From Pseudisothecium myosuroides (Eukaryota > Streptophyta > Bryopsida > Hypnales > Lembophyllaceae), in the NCBI GenBank assembly GCA_951799445.1, contig OX637296.1, forward strand, positions 3,038,001-3,102,000: DNA of 64,000 nt, given 5' to 3'. Shown piece by piece: positions 48,513 through 59,654 of the stretch; the stretch's first letter is position 1, and every line of letters starts with the position of its first letter. The notes under the pieces are model-generated. The model had not been told where the DNA came from. It did no database searches and saw only the letters and a program-made list of their open reading frames with translations. The translations under genes were made by a program, and so were the position numbers.

Positions 48513-49984
48513 GTAATGTGCTCTTAAAGCGACCTTTTAAGAGCTGATTGCATTTGGGAGGAAGCTAAACTCCTTGAAACAATTTTTAGTAAATTTTTGT
48601 AGGAAGAAAAATGGAATTGGCATCTAACCCAAGTCATTTCATATTTTTTGAACCTTCGTGGAATTAGTTATGAATTTTTGAAGTTGAAACCTAGTGGTCA
48701 CTAAAAGCAACCCCCTCCTAAAATGTACACTGTGGGTACATTGAATATAGACATTTGCAACAATTCTATGGAGATGGTCATTCACCAAAAGAACCAACAA
48801 AATATATTTCATTGAAGAAAGGAAATTGTACCTCTGTGTTAGAGGTCGATTTTAGAGCCGGGTTGCTTTATGAGCACATTACCTTAGTCGGTTACAGGAA
48901 AAGCATATCAGCAGTCTCTGTTTACTTTGTACGACAGAGTTGAGAAGGTAGACTGCCCCATTGTGTATTATGGGATGCATCATCTCTAAGCCTATGTTGA
49001 CCACCAATTTGACCTCCAATGTCGACCTCCAATCCAGCTTAATTGGGGGGTACTCACTTCCACCGCATCATGAATGTTTAAGGTAGGATTCACTCCATCG
49101 AAAGCTAAATTAAATTCTGTGCTCATGTCTGAGCACTAGCGGATTCGCAATTCTGCCTCTGGTTGTATTGACTATTTGCAATTAAACTGCGTGACACTAT
49201 GTACTGTACATCAAATGAAGTCTACTCCATGCACGTCAGGCACGTCACGTCAGAATAGACCATTCTAAACCTTCTCCTCATTGAGTTGTGAGTTGGTCGC
49301 GCCACGACTATGGATCCAGGACTGAAGCATAGTATACATTCCGGCTTTGTGTTTACAACATCAACTTTGTTTCTTTGGTGGAATTCCACGACTTAGGCAC
49401 CTTTGGAGTACGCCTGTCGAGACCTAATATGTAGAGTTTGGTGTAGATGAAAGGACTCCACAATTTCAGAGTCCTGGAATTGCGCCAATTTAATGAAATG
49501 GACGATTCACGTCATGAACAATTGCACGTTCTACCGCATGCAAAGATGTTACTTAGTCATGTCAAGAGAAAATGACAGACATTTTTTGAATGTTTGATTG
49601 TAAGCATGCTGCACGTACATATAATAGTGTGACAAGTCGGCAGGAAAACTTCAGTACTTAATGTCGTTCAAAGAACAAGGTCTGCCGAATGTACAACAGC
49701 ATGGAAATTCATGCAATTGATCGATGCAAGCCAGGAATAAATTCTAAGTAGCATTTCAAAAATAAATTGATTGGATTGGTTGGTTGTGCACCAATTCGTC
49801 CTGCCAGCTGCAAATTTCTATTTGAAATCACAATGCATAACTGCACATGAATGGGGTTGCAAAAATTGCAACACATGAATCAACATACCTAAAAGATTTA
49901 ATGAGTCCTGATCTAATTCACTTTGTACAACTGTAGCCAATTAATTGATGAGATGAGCTTCAATTTTAAAATCTATCAAAAGTT
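48513..49984. other. Intergenic, nothing recognised
   Basis: No gene, element end or repeat was recognised. The frame at 48,755-48,943 has no familiar features. Confidence 0.4.
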
Positions 49985-50127
49985 AATCTAGACGGTGGCG
50001 GTGTTGGCTACGGTCTAATGCACAAGCACCTCCAGCGTGAGGCCCGGTCCAAAGTCGATGAAGCCGAAGTGCTCTCGCCGAGCGTGGACGTGCCCATTCG
50101 CAACCTCTACCGAATCTGGTCCAACAG
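49985..50127. pseudogene. Unidentified coding fragment, left half, split by the copia element
   Basis: GC-richer than its surroundings and open on the plus strand (YRIWSN at the break) and largely on the minus strand (EHFGFIDFGPGLTLEVLVH, then stop). The right half resumes at 55,915. I do not recognise the protein and cannot tell which strand is coding. Confidence 0.4.
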
Positions 50128-50298
50128 TGTAGACAAAGTTACACTATGATAACTTGTGTAAAATGAATCAGCTTCATTAGAGAGTTAACAGGGGATTAGC
50201 CCCAAGTTTATATACAGTTGATCCTAAGACTAACGTTAACTAACTGGATGAATGTCATCCAGAATTAGATGTAACCCTAACTCTAGATTGTGCCAACA
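50128..50298 (-). repeat. 3' LTR of the copia element
   Basis: 171 bp with the same TG..CA ends as the 5' LTR and about 97.7% identity to it. Confidence 0.95.
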
Positions 50299-50307
50299 CC
50301 CCCTCTC
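50299..50307 (-). promoter_or_regulatory. Polypurine tract
   Basis: GAGAGGGGG directly precedes the 3' LTR on the minus strand and would prime plus-strand synthesis. Confidence 0.85.
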
Positions 50308-50630
50308 AATCGAGGAGTTGGGGTTTCTTGTCGTGAGTAATTGAGAGCTTGTAAGAGTCATGGCGCGAGTTGAAATTCGAAGGATGCAGATGCTGCGGGA
50401 GATCATTGGAGATGTATCGCTTGTCCGATTTGTAGGGTTGGTGTTGTGATTGACGTTCGCCTTCGTGGCGTGGCTGTTGCAATGGTGTTGTGACGTCATG
50501 GGCGCGATTTTGGTGGAGTCGGGTGATGAGGTTGATTGGGGTGCGTCGGCAATACAAGATGAAGTGCAGATGTCCGCGGTGACTGAAAGACCTACGGAGG
50601 AGAATGGATCGCGCTGGTGCAGCGTGCGTG

Positions 50631-52535
50631 TCAATTGTCGTGGAGGCTCGGCTCCTCAGTCAAAATTCTATTCCGTAAGACGCGGACGCACTCCCAGCCT
50701 GTATTTTTCTTGGGCTGATTGCTCGCGGGAGGTAACTGGTTACAAGGGGGCTGAGCATAGGAGTTTCTTTTCCTTGGCGGAGGCCGAAGAATATTTGTTC
50801 CAGACTGTAGGTTGCTAGGGTTAACTGGTTTGCTGTTTTGGGCAGGGATTGAGGCTTTTGGATCTATTTGAAGGTTAGCTAGGCTTCTTAGTCCTAGCGT
50901 AGTTCTATGTTGGGTGAACCTGATCCTGCCTAATGGTTTTGTAAGAGTGTACGCTAGGTGAGCGGTTGTATTAATATACTGCAAAGTAATGTCCCCCTCT
51001 AAGGCTCGTTCTCTAACAAAATGATAGTGTATCTCTACGTGTTTGGTCCGTGCATGAAAAATAGGGTTATGTGATAGTTTAATTGCGCCTTGATTGTCAC
51101 AATAAATAACAATGTTGCTAGGAGCCAAAAGGGAGCGAGTACCTGGTTTAGAATCGGAAGCAGGGTGGGAGCGAGGAGAAGGAAGCTGTAGTTCCCGGAG
51201 CAGTCAATTTAGCCAAACGGCTTCTTGAGCTCCATCGCTGAGAGCGCGATACTCTGATTCCGTTGAAGAACGAGATACGGTGTGTTGGCGCTTGCTTTGC
51301 CAGGTGATTGGCCCACCTGCAAGGGTGAAAACGTAGGCCCCCATAGAACGTCGTGTTTCAGTGCAGGAGCCCCAGTCGGCGTCCGTACAGCCAGCGATTT
51401 GAATGGGGGCACCAGCGCAATAGAGAATCCCATAATTTGCTGTGCCCTGTAAGTAGCGAAGGACGTGCTTGGCCGAATTGAGGTGGGATTGTTGTGGATT
51501 CGCCATGTAGCTGCTAAGGCGGCTCACGGCGTAAGCAATATCTGGCCTTGTGACTGTGAGAAAAATCAACTTTCCAATCAGGCGACAGTAATATGTCGAA
51601 TCAATGTATGGAGTCTTCATATCGGAGGTAAGCAAGTGACCTGCAGGGAATGGGGTAGAGGCAGCTTTGCAATCACCCATGCCGAATTCTTGTAAAATAG
51701 ATTTGGTGTAGTCTTGTTGGTGCAGTAGAATCCCTAAGATTGTTTGTTCGAAGGAGATACCGAGATATTTTTTGACTCTACCAAGGTCCGTCATTTCGAA
51801 TTAAGTGTTGAGGAATCGTTTGAGCCAGGATATGAGCTGGTCAGAGCTCCCTGTGATGAACAAGTCATCAACGTACAACATTAGGATTAGAGTTTCCCCT
51901 TGATGGTGCATGTAGTAGAGGTTCCCGGTGTAGACCAATGCAAAGTAGGGCTTTATCGATCCTGTCATACCAATTGCGAGGACTCTGCTTGAGTCCATAG
52001 AGGGACTTGTTGAGCCTACAAACTAGATTCTCTCGTCCATAAGCTCTAAATCCAGGAGGTTGTGTCATGAACACTCTTTCTTTCAATAAGCTATGAAGAA
52101 AGGTGGTGCGGACATCCATGTGATGGATGTTCCACCGTTTTGCAGCAGCCAAAGCTATGGCTGTTCGGATGGTTGCCCATTTTATCACGAGGGCAAAAGT
52201 TTCATCAAAATCAATACCGTGGCGTTGCTGGAAGCCACGAGCCACTAAGCGTGCTTTCTTGATGGGAGGGTTACCGTTTGCTCCAGGTTTGAGTTTATAA
52301 ACCCACTTGCAGGTGATGGCCTGCTTACCAGAAGGAAGAGGTATGAGATCCCACATCTGGTTTTTCCAAATGGACTCCATCTCTTATTGCATTGCGAGCC
52401 TCCAATCAGGATCATGTTGTGCTTGTTTGAAAGTGAGATATGTACAGTCAGGATCCGGAGCAGCGGGCTTGGGAAGAGTGGAGGTGATGGAGCAAATGTT
52501 AAAGTCGTCCGTTGATAAACAGAGGACATAACCAT
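50631..52535 (-). pseudogene. copia reverse transcriptase and RNase H region
   Basis: The RT begins with WDLIPLPSGKQAITCKWVYK and KARLVARGFQQ, keeps LNKSLYGLKQSPRNWYD and the catalytic LYVDDLFITG, and is interrupted between 51,868 and 51,998. RNase H follows: TDADWGSCTETRRS, SSTESEYRALSDGAQEAVWL, then CDNQGAIKLSHNPIFHARTKH. Several frames are needed, so it is inactive. Confidence 0.9.
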
Positions 52536-52664
52536 CGAGACGAATATTTTGGCGACGCGGTCTTTGAGATCTGCGAGGAGGTGGGAGCTGATCTGGGGAT
52601 GGGGAAGACGGAGAGTTGGGAGGGGCCTAAAGAGCAGAAGTAGAAGGTATTGGGTGAGGCAGGG

Positions 52665-54402
52665 CTAGGTTGGAGTGAGAGCGGATGGGGGGTTGTTTGA
52701 GATTGCAGGAGAAGAAGTGGACGCGGGGGAAGGGAAGAGTATGGGTACAGATGGAGGAACGGAATGAGAAGAAGGTATAAGATGGGGGGTTGATGAAGGA
52801 GGGCTTTGGGTGAGAAGTCGGTCTAGATAGGATTGGTCTTGGAGGGGCTCGGTGGTTTCAGGGATGGGAGAGTGAAATGTGGTTTCGTCAAAACGAACAT
52901 CACGGCTAACTAAGATTATGCGGGTGTGAGGGTCATAGCAACGGTAGGCTTTGCTATTTTCGTCATATCCTAAGAGAATGGTGGGAGTAGCTTTGGGATC
53001 AAGTTTGTGTCGTTTGGGGTTGGGAATGTGACAATATGCTAGGCAGCCTATGATGCGGAGGTGACTCAGATTGGGTTTGATGCCTGTGAAAGCTTCTTCA
53101 GGAGTCATTCTCTTGAGGGCTTTGGTTGGACAACGATTTTGAATGTAGTTGATAGTCCTAGCAATTTCATCCCACAAAATCTTGGGAATTTGTGTACCAG
53201 TGACAACACTGTGGATACTTTCAAGCAATGTTCTGTTTTTGCGCTTTGCAACTCCATTTTGATGGGGCGAATAGCCTGCTGTAAGCTGGCGGGTAATACC
53301 ATGAGTAGCACAGTAATTTGTGAAGGCAGTTGATAAATATTCACCACCACGATCGCTTCTAAGGGTTCCAATTTTTACAATGGGGGTCTCTACAAGGGCA
53401 CGAAACTGGCTGAAGAACTCTAGGGTTTGAGATTTCTCTGATAGAAAATAGAGCCAGGTCTTACGAGAAAAATCATCTATAAATGTAATCTTGAATGTAG
53501 CGGCTACCGTTTCTGGTGGGCGTAGGTAGAGGTCCGCAAAGGTCATTGTAGATTAGCTGAAGGGGTCGGGTAGTGGTGGAGGTGCATTTCTTTGGAGCTC
53601 GATCGCAGGGTAGCTTGCCCAACATACAGGAGGAGCAAACATGCTTGATGAGCGGAATAGAGGGAACGCCAACAATAAGCTGCTTGGAGGTAAGATGGTA
53701 TAAACTTTGGTAGTTGAGATGCCCAATTTGCTTGTGCTATAAGTGGATCTCATCCAGTGAAGGTTTGCAGGATTGAGGTTTGGCTTGAAGAGTTTTGTCT
53801 GGAGGTCGAGCTGGAGCTGAGATGATAATAGGGTTCGGTGGCTAGCCGGTGGTACTAGCTGCCGAAGTTGGTGTTGTAAGGCCAAATTGATGGTCGCCGT
53901 TGGAACGTTGAATCAGGGTCGCTAATGAGGGACAGGCTAGAGCAATGGGTTGGGTTGTCTGATGGGGTGGTATTGGTTGGGTAACCAAACCAAGATGGCC
54001 TGATCTATTGTCTATACGGTAAAGGTTATTTCTGGGATCTCGGATACCTTATAAGAAAACATGGTCTGGACGGTCTTTATCATAGATAAGACAGCGTTGG
54101 GTCTCAAACATGACTCGGTAACCAATATTGATAAGTTTTCCTACTGAGAGGAGATTGGTTTTTACACCAGGCACATAGAGAACGGGACGTATAGCTTTTA
54201 TTGCTCCAGAGAAATCCGTGATGTGTACACTGCCTTGATGGGCTACTGACATTGCCTGACCGCCTGCAGTTCTAATATTCGGAACACTAGATGGTGTAGT
54301 GTCAGTGACGAGAGAAGAGTTACCGGTAACATGGGAGGAAGCATCGGAGTCAAGGAACCAGTCTTCCTCAGTAGCTGAAGTAATGACACACGCGTTGATC
54401 AC
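52665..54402 (-). pseudogene. copia protease and integrase region
   Basis: The protease entry reads DWFLDSDASSHVTG, where the family has DSG: the catalytic-loop Gly is Asp. A frameshifted piece at 53,553-53,885 covers the GAG-pre-integrase zone. The integrase core (52,665-53,546) keeps FIDDFSRKTW, LRSDRGGEY and NGVAKRKNRTLLE, the three acidic residues of the DDE site. A Pro/Ser-rich tail follows. Integrase joins the cDNA to the genome. Confidence 0.85.
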
Positions 54403-54465
54403 TTCACACGCATTGATAACTTCGTCGCCAGCTTCAGAGTCGTCCTGGAACGCATCAATGCAGTC

Positions 54466-55605
54466 CTAGAGATGTTGTGGTGAGTCGTCACCACTGTCGT
54501 CTTGGGTCGTATCGTCTTGTACTTCGGTGAGATGTACATACTGTGTCTGTGATGTACGCGCAGGAGTATGATTTCGTTGTAGATTGCTGAGTTGTTGCTG
54601 TAGCACTTTGATATTTGCCTCTAGGGTGGTTTGAGCGCAGTCTCTGGCATAATGGCCGAGCTTGCCACAGTTATGACACTGAACAGGATTGTGTGGTTTG
54701 TCTGAGCCTTGATTCGGTGAAGAATGAGCAGGCGTCGTCTTGACTGGAGCGGCTCGGTCCAAAGTTGAGTAAGTGCGGTCTTGATGACCAGATCCTCTAT
54801 CGCGATTCGAGCGGCTGCGAGAGTTGTGCCCGCCTCGTGGATACCTCCGACCAGTTGAGATCAGGTTGACTTCATCAGTTTCTTCACGCTGGCGTTCTAA
54901 CTTATGGCCGAGTTCCTCTTAGAGGAGTAAGCCTTCTAGTTCAGAGAAGGATGGGGTTCTCTCCCTACCTTTCTGGATTTGGCGAAAGGTGGACCAACTC
55001 TTGGGTAAACTATTAAGAGTAAGGTCTACGAGGTCTTCATCGGGAATAAGGATACCAAGGTTTGCTAACTGGGTAACCAAAAGATTAATGTTCTGAAGGT
55101 GATCGGCTACGCGTTTGCCTTCTCCCATCTTCAGGGAATAAAATTGCTCTTTAAGAGACAAACGACGGGAAGAGCTACGAACATCACACATGTTTCTAAG
55201 CCTCTACCATATAGCATGCGGATCCGTAAGATGAATGATATTGAGGAGGATTGAATCTCGTACCATGGAAATGATCAGTCGTCCAGCGCGGAAATGGAGT
55301 TCAGTCTCGCGCGCAATATTGGCTCCAGTTGGCGCTATGATCGATGCTGTGTGTTGGTTCGCTCCTTGCGCTGTCGGTACTGATATGTCTCGAGTAGGTG
55401 ATGCAGGTGCATGTGTTGTTGCGGTTGAGTTGACGACGTCTACAGTTGTATGCGAAGTTGCGGTACTGTGCATTCCAGGTGACTTGACACATTGCCAAAG
55501 TCCTTCCTGTAGTAAGATCATTTTGACCTTATAGCTCCAGATAACGTAGTTAGCAGGGCCAACTAGTTTCATTGATTCAGGGACGTCTTTGACGTGTGGA
55601 TCCAT
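54466..55605 (-). pseudogene. copia gag (UBN2-type capsid and CCHC knuckle)
   Basis: The start MDPHVKDVPESMKLVGPANY at 55,605 leads into a UBN2/retrotrans-gag pattern (WSYKVKMILLQEGLW; then SLKMGEGKRVADHLQNINLL in 54,919-55,191). A zinc knuckle CHNCGKLGHYARDC follows in 54,466-54,762. Stops and frame changes near 55,203 and 54,918 break the frame. Gag would package the element RNA in virus-like particles. Confidence 0.85.
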
Positions 55606-55731
55606 GTAACAACGTAGGACTCTCTGATCCTAGTGAGACAGCCTAGTTTCTATGCAAAAAAGAAGTATCACGGTCTATAGTCTAATCGGTCAAGTTGTAC
55701 TATGACAAACTTACGAGATCAAGACCTCACC

Positions 55732-55743
55732 GCTCTGATACCA
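55732..55743 (-). promoter_or_regulatory. Primer-binding site, tRNA-iMet
   Basis: TGGTATCAGAGC immediately follows the 5' LTR, complementary to the 3' end of plant initiator tRNA-Met. Confidence 0.9.
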
Positions 55744-55914
55744 TGTAGACAAAGTTACACTCTGATAACTTGTGTAAAATGAATCAGCTTCATTAGAGAG
55801 TTAACAGGGGATTAGCCCCAGGTTTATATACAGTTGATCCTAAGACTAACGTTAACTAAGTGGATGAATGTCATCCAGAACTAGATGTAACCCTAACTCT
55901 AGATTGTGCCAACA
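55744..55914 (-). repeat. 5' LTR of the copia element
   Basis: 171 bp, TGTTGGCACAATC...GTCTACA on the minus strand (TG..CA ends). Differs from the 3' LTR at four sites. Confidence 0.95.
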
Positions 55915-56056
55915 AACACGAACATCACCGAGGAGCTTGGCATGTTGCTAATTTCCGACAGCGTCACGGCTGCCCTGCATCTTGTCCTTAGAGAGCTTCA
56001 GCTTGGCCTCCACTTGGTCCAGAATGGTCGGGCAGCTGGGGTGCACGGTCCTGAGC
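55915..56056. pseudogene. Unidentified coding fragment, right half
   Basis: Continues the plus-strand frame broken at 50,127 (NITEELGMLLISDSVTAALH). Codon flow across the joined ends is uninterrupted on the plus strand; on the minus strand there is one stop (TAG) in this half. The family is unknown to me. It runs into the inverted duplicate that starts at 56,057. Confidence 0.4.
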
Positions 56057-56544
56057 ATGCAAATTACATGTCATGCTCCACATTGGGCTGCCCCCTGGGA
56101 AGAGCGGCATTCACAGGGCTCACAGCAGCTGTCTGGGGAGCCATAGCAACTACTACTGAAATGGTTTGCGTTCCAAATCCTATGTGTGGAAATCAATCCA
56201 CTGTCTGTGATTCAAGCAAACCCGAACGAGAGCTTTGTTCCTTGGAATTGATCCAAGGCCTCACTAGAGTTCACGAAGAGAATATATTATGCTAACATTC
56301 AAGTGTGATTGTCATCAGTTCACTTGCTGGAATACTGGGGATCGTTTGGATTGCATATAATCCAGGCTCTTTATAAGGGAAGCTAAAACGCGTGTGCAGA
56401 ACAGGGCGGAGAGTCTGCGACATCTCTGTGCAGAAAGAGCGTTGAATGCTGCGCTTCCAAGGGCAGCTGGGCAAGCTTTTGTCCGGGCAGCGACGAAGCC
56501 GGGATGAGGCGGGGTCCCGGCCGCGTGACTTGCTCGATGGGGGT
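56057..56544 (+). repeat. 488-bp sequence, inverted duplicate of 38,304-38,790
   Basis: See the partner copy. It starts ATGCAAATTACATGTCATGC and ends TTGCTCGATGGGGGT. The two copies lie 17.3 kb apart in opposite orientation, so recombination between them could invert the intervening DNA. Confidence 0.75.
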
Positions 56545-57201
56545 AAATAAAGTCTCGCATGTTCATTATCTTGCCACTAGCAAGCTATTTTTCTCTTATT
56601 ACATGCATGGTCCAGATATGTTTAGGAAGTTGCTGGTTTATATAATGACTTTCTGACATGTGATATTTTGGGTTCCATCATAACATTGTATGGGTAGGCA
56701 ATGGTCCCCATGCTGGGCAGGTATTATGTGATGCCTCCCTAGATGCCTCGGAGAGACTTTCAGTACAATACAAGGATTGGGGTTGGTTGAGGAGCCATAT
56801 AAGACAATTTCGTTCTCTGTAGTTCAAGGATGCAAAAGGGACCCGCGCCTCGTTGGTAAACAATGTTATGATATTTGGTTCGAGCTGCCGGCGTTTCGTC
56901 TGGCGATTGGTGGCCACCGAAAGATATCGGGCTATTGCTCGGGTGAGTAACAGTTTAACGTCGGGAAAATTCGGAAACACGCTTCTTCCGCCCACAGCGT
57001 CATCCACCTTGTTGGAAATTGGGACAGTGCTGAGTATGTATCTCATTTCATTATTGAAGGCTTATTTGGTGTCTGTGCTAGAATGATGAGTTGGAAGTGA
57101 TATGTACACTTGATTGTGCTTGGCTTTGATAGAGAAAATACACGAGGCCAGTTCGTCTTTCATTTCTAGATTGATTGGGGATCAGCTGCATCGTACGAGA
57201 G
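56545..57201. other. Intergenic, nothing recognised
   Basis: Overlapping short frames on both strands (56,678-57,046 minus; 56,853-57,086 plus) resemble no family I know. It would hold the 5' flank of the following frame. Confidence 0.35.
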
Positions 57202-58543
57202 ATGGCTGATTTCTTTGCGAATTACCTGTTCAAGAAGTATCGTGCGGTCTATGTAGATGGATTTTCTGACTTGGGAGTTAATATCAACCTCCTAGATATC
57301 TTAACCAAGACAGGCACAGAAGGTGTCATTCAGCGTCGTCCTGTTTCGACTAGAGTTGGGTCTATGCTTGATCTGGGTATGGATTCGAGCAGTAAAATCG
57401 TCCTGTTTTGACTAGAGTTGGGTCTATGCTTGATCTGGGTATGGATTCGAGCAGTAAAATCGTTGCAACGTTGCGTGTGGGACTTAGCGGTTTTGAGAAT
57501 GACAAAGGTACGTCGATGCACTTCTTTCGAAGCATCAAGTGAATCGTATTTTCTTTTGTGCACTCAATGCACGTTGTGGACTCGCAAGATTTTAGCCTGC
57601 ATCGATTGTATAACATCAACCTGGGGCCGGGGTATTTGCTGTTCGCAGTTGTTGAGGAACCGATAATTTTGTGGACGTACACAGACAATGATATCGAAGA
57701 AACATTCTCCTCTGCAAGGTCCTTTACGGGATCACTCTTAGCCCTTTGCGGAGCCCTTTGCGGAGGCTGCGGCTCACTTCTCGCGCTCTCGAGACCTTAG
57801 ACTCAAATCAGAAGGTTTGGCGAGCGCTTGGATGAAGAGGGATACGCTCGTGGACAGGGTTACCGACGGTAGTTGGAAGCCTAACACCTCTCACAGAAGG
57901 CTGCAATGGCCTGATCAAGAGACTGGTTGTTTGCGTCTACCAAAAGATAATCTCTACTTGAGTTGTCTTTAAATATCTCAATGGACTTGACACAACATCA
58001 GTTTGACCAATTCTGCTGGAAGAAAGTGACAAATATTTTGGCCAGTCCCAGTCTTCACGAGGGTATTAATTTGTAATTTGTGGAATTGACAGTGGTCGGC
58101 AGCTGTGGGTGATTTATCAGATTTTGTACGCCACGAAGCTCCAGATAACATCTGCGGGCTCTGCATCCACTGGTGCCAGTTTGAGTTGCAGCATCGTGCC
58201 TGCCTCACCTGGAGCGGGCGTCACAGTGTCCCATGAGTCTCAGAACCACTTGACCCTCAAAGCACGCGCCAACTCAGAGTTTCCAGGCAAGTTTATGTTC
58301 GCTTTCAAGGCAGTGTGCTTCAAATTCAATGCTGCAGGTGATCTTGTGAACTACGAGACTGATGTGGGGGATACGCAACCCTTGCTTCGCGATGAAAATG
58401 ATAGACCCTACCATCCCTACGATGACGAGCATAACGAGCGATTACAAATCCGTGACCTATTTGTCGATCCTCCTGAAGTGTTCTCTGATTCTAATCGAGA
58501 GCTACGCGCATTGCCAATACAGGAGTCCCCGGCTGATCTGTAA
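57202..58543 (+). pseudogene. Decayed protein-coding frame, tentative gasdermin-like fold
   Basis: The frame starts at ATG 57,202 (MADFFANYLFKKYRAVYV, then SDLGVNINLLDIL). A 62-bp tandem duplication (57,338-57,461) shifts it. It then reads KIVATLRVGLSGFENDKG, meets a TGA near 57,539 and continues in the same frame as SLHRLYNINLGPGYLLFAVV to 57,800. A further open piece from 58,109 to TAA 58,543, after a TTATCAG acceptor, reads LQITSAGSASTGASLSCS and FPGKFMFAFKAVCFKFNAAG. The order of a short N-terminal 'YLxKxY', a 'yLLFAVVEE' strand and a late 'PGxFMFAFKAV' strand vaguely recalls the gasdermin pore-forming N-domain. This is impression only. The 57,801-58,108 gap may be an intron. Alternative: an unrelated beta-rich plant protein. 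Confidence 0.3.
57338..57461 (+). repeat. 62-bp tandem duplication
   Basis: Two consecutive copies starting GTCCTGTTT at 57,338 and 57,400 differ at one base. As 62 is not a multiple of three, the duplication breaks the reading frame. Confidence 0.9.
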
Positions 58544-59654
58544 ATCGCTTCAAGAGGACCACCGTGACCTGATCGCACCTGAATTGGTAGTACTGTTAAG
58601 TTTAGGTATATATAAATAATTATTTGTGTTGTAATCGATTACTTAGGACGTAGAAGACGGCTAGCTTCTTGGATGGATTCTAAATGATCTGCTTCTGTAG
58701 CTGTGAACTGTGAATGCCGCATTCTCACCAGCGGCCTCTTAGAGGCAGTTTCCGGTAGCAGTCCGCTGCACTAAGTTAATTCATCGCCAGCTCTTGCTCG
58801 TTCATACTTCATAGTGCGCATTGTGTGCTTATTGTGTTAATTGCATATTGAGTCACGTGTCATACCGTTTGTTTCAAAAAATAAATAAAAGAAGAATTGT
58901 GAACACCACATGCATTCGATTGTACTTGGGACTTGAAGCCAGAACTTTGTGCTTCTGATGCCGCTTTTATTGTTTATATATATTATTATATATATTATTA
59001 CTTATTAAGTGGAATCGATTCTATCACCATGGAATTATAAACTGAAGGATGGATCATCTATCACCATGGATGGAATCAAGCTTTACATTCTACACTCAAT
59101 ATTAGCACCAGTGATCCCAGAACTAGGTGATGGAATTTTGTGCAATATGCTACCTTCAAAACAGACAAGCATTGACTTTGGCTACCTTGAGAGTGAGTAG
59201 TATCGAAAAAAAGAAAAGATTTTGCAAGTTATGAAGGATTATTGGAAGTACCATATCACAAAACTGACTAAATAGATGCTAATTCCAATGTGGAAGAAGT
59301 TGCAAATTGGCTATCATATTCTATTGTTTGTTGTAGTTTTGGCTAAAATGTCTCCATCAAAGGCCCTTTTTTACAATGTATTAGTAGTGCAAGGATTTTT
59401 TTGGTAGAAACTCAGCTAATTTTAGCCAGTTTAGGGATCACTGATTAGCACTGAAAATATTTATTCAATATGCTAGCCGCTTTGTGTATCAAAAGGCCGA
59501 TTTTTAGAGACAAAAGTTCTGCACAAGTCATTTGCAAAAGTGAAAGCATCTGCTGCAGGCTTGTCTTTTTTAATTGCATTTGTTAAACTTTCTCCTTGCA
59601 TATATTTTTAACCTACGGAGTTGTGTATATTCTATACATAATTGTGAAATTAGG
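58544..59654. other. Intergenic, nothing recognised
   Basis: A TA-rich microsatellite-like tract lies at 58,977-59,000. No gene-like frame; 59,009-59,200 is open but featureless. Confidence 0.4.

Larger units (their letters stand above)
50128..55914 (-). mobile_element. Ty1/copia LTR retrotransposon, structurally complete, coding decayed
   Basis: LTRs of 171 bp bound a 5.8-kb element on the minus strand. A PBS for tRNA-iMet and a polypurine tract are in place. The order gag, protease, integrase, reverse transcriptase, RNase H is that of copia elements. LTRs differ at four of 171 positions. Flanking pentamers AACAG and AACAC look like a target duplication with one change. Several stops and frameshifts split the frame, so it is not autonomous now. 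Removing it restores a continuous frame across the insertion point. Confidence 0.95.

Noticed and set aside
57330..57688. Minus-strand frames opposite the 57-kb coding series
   Set aside because: They mirror the 62-bp duplication and have no family resemblance; the plus frame is longer and more consistent.
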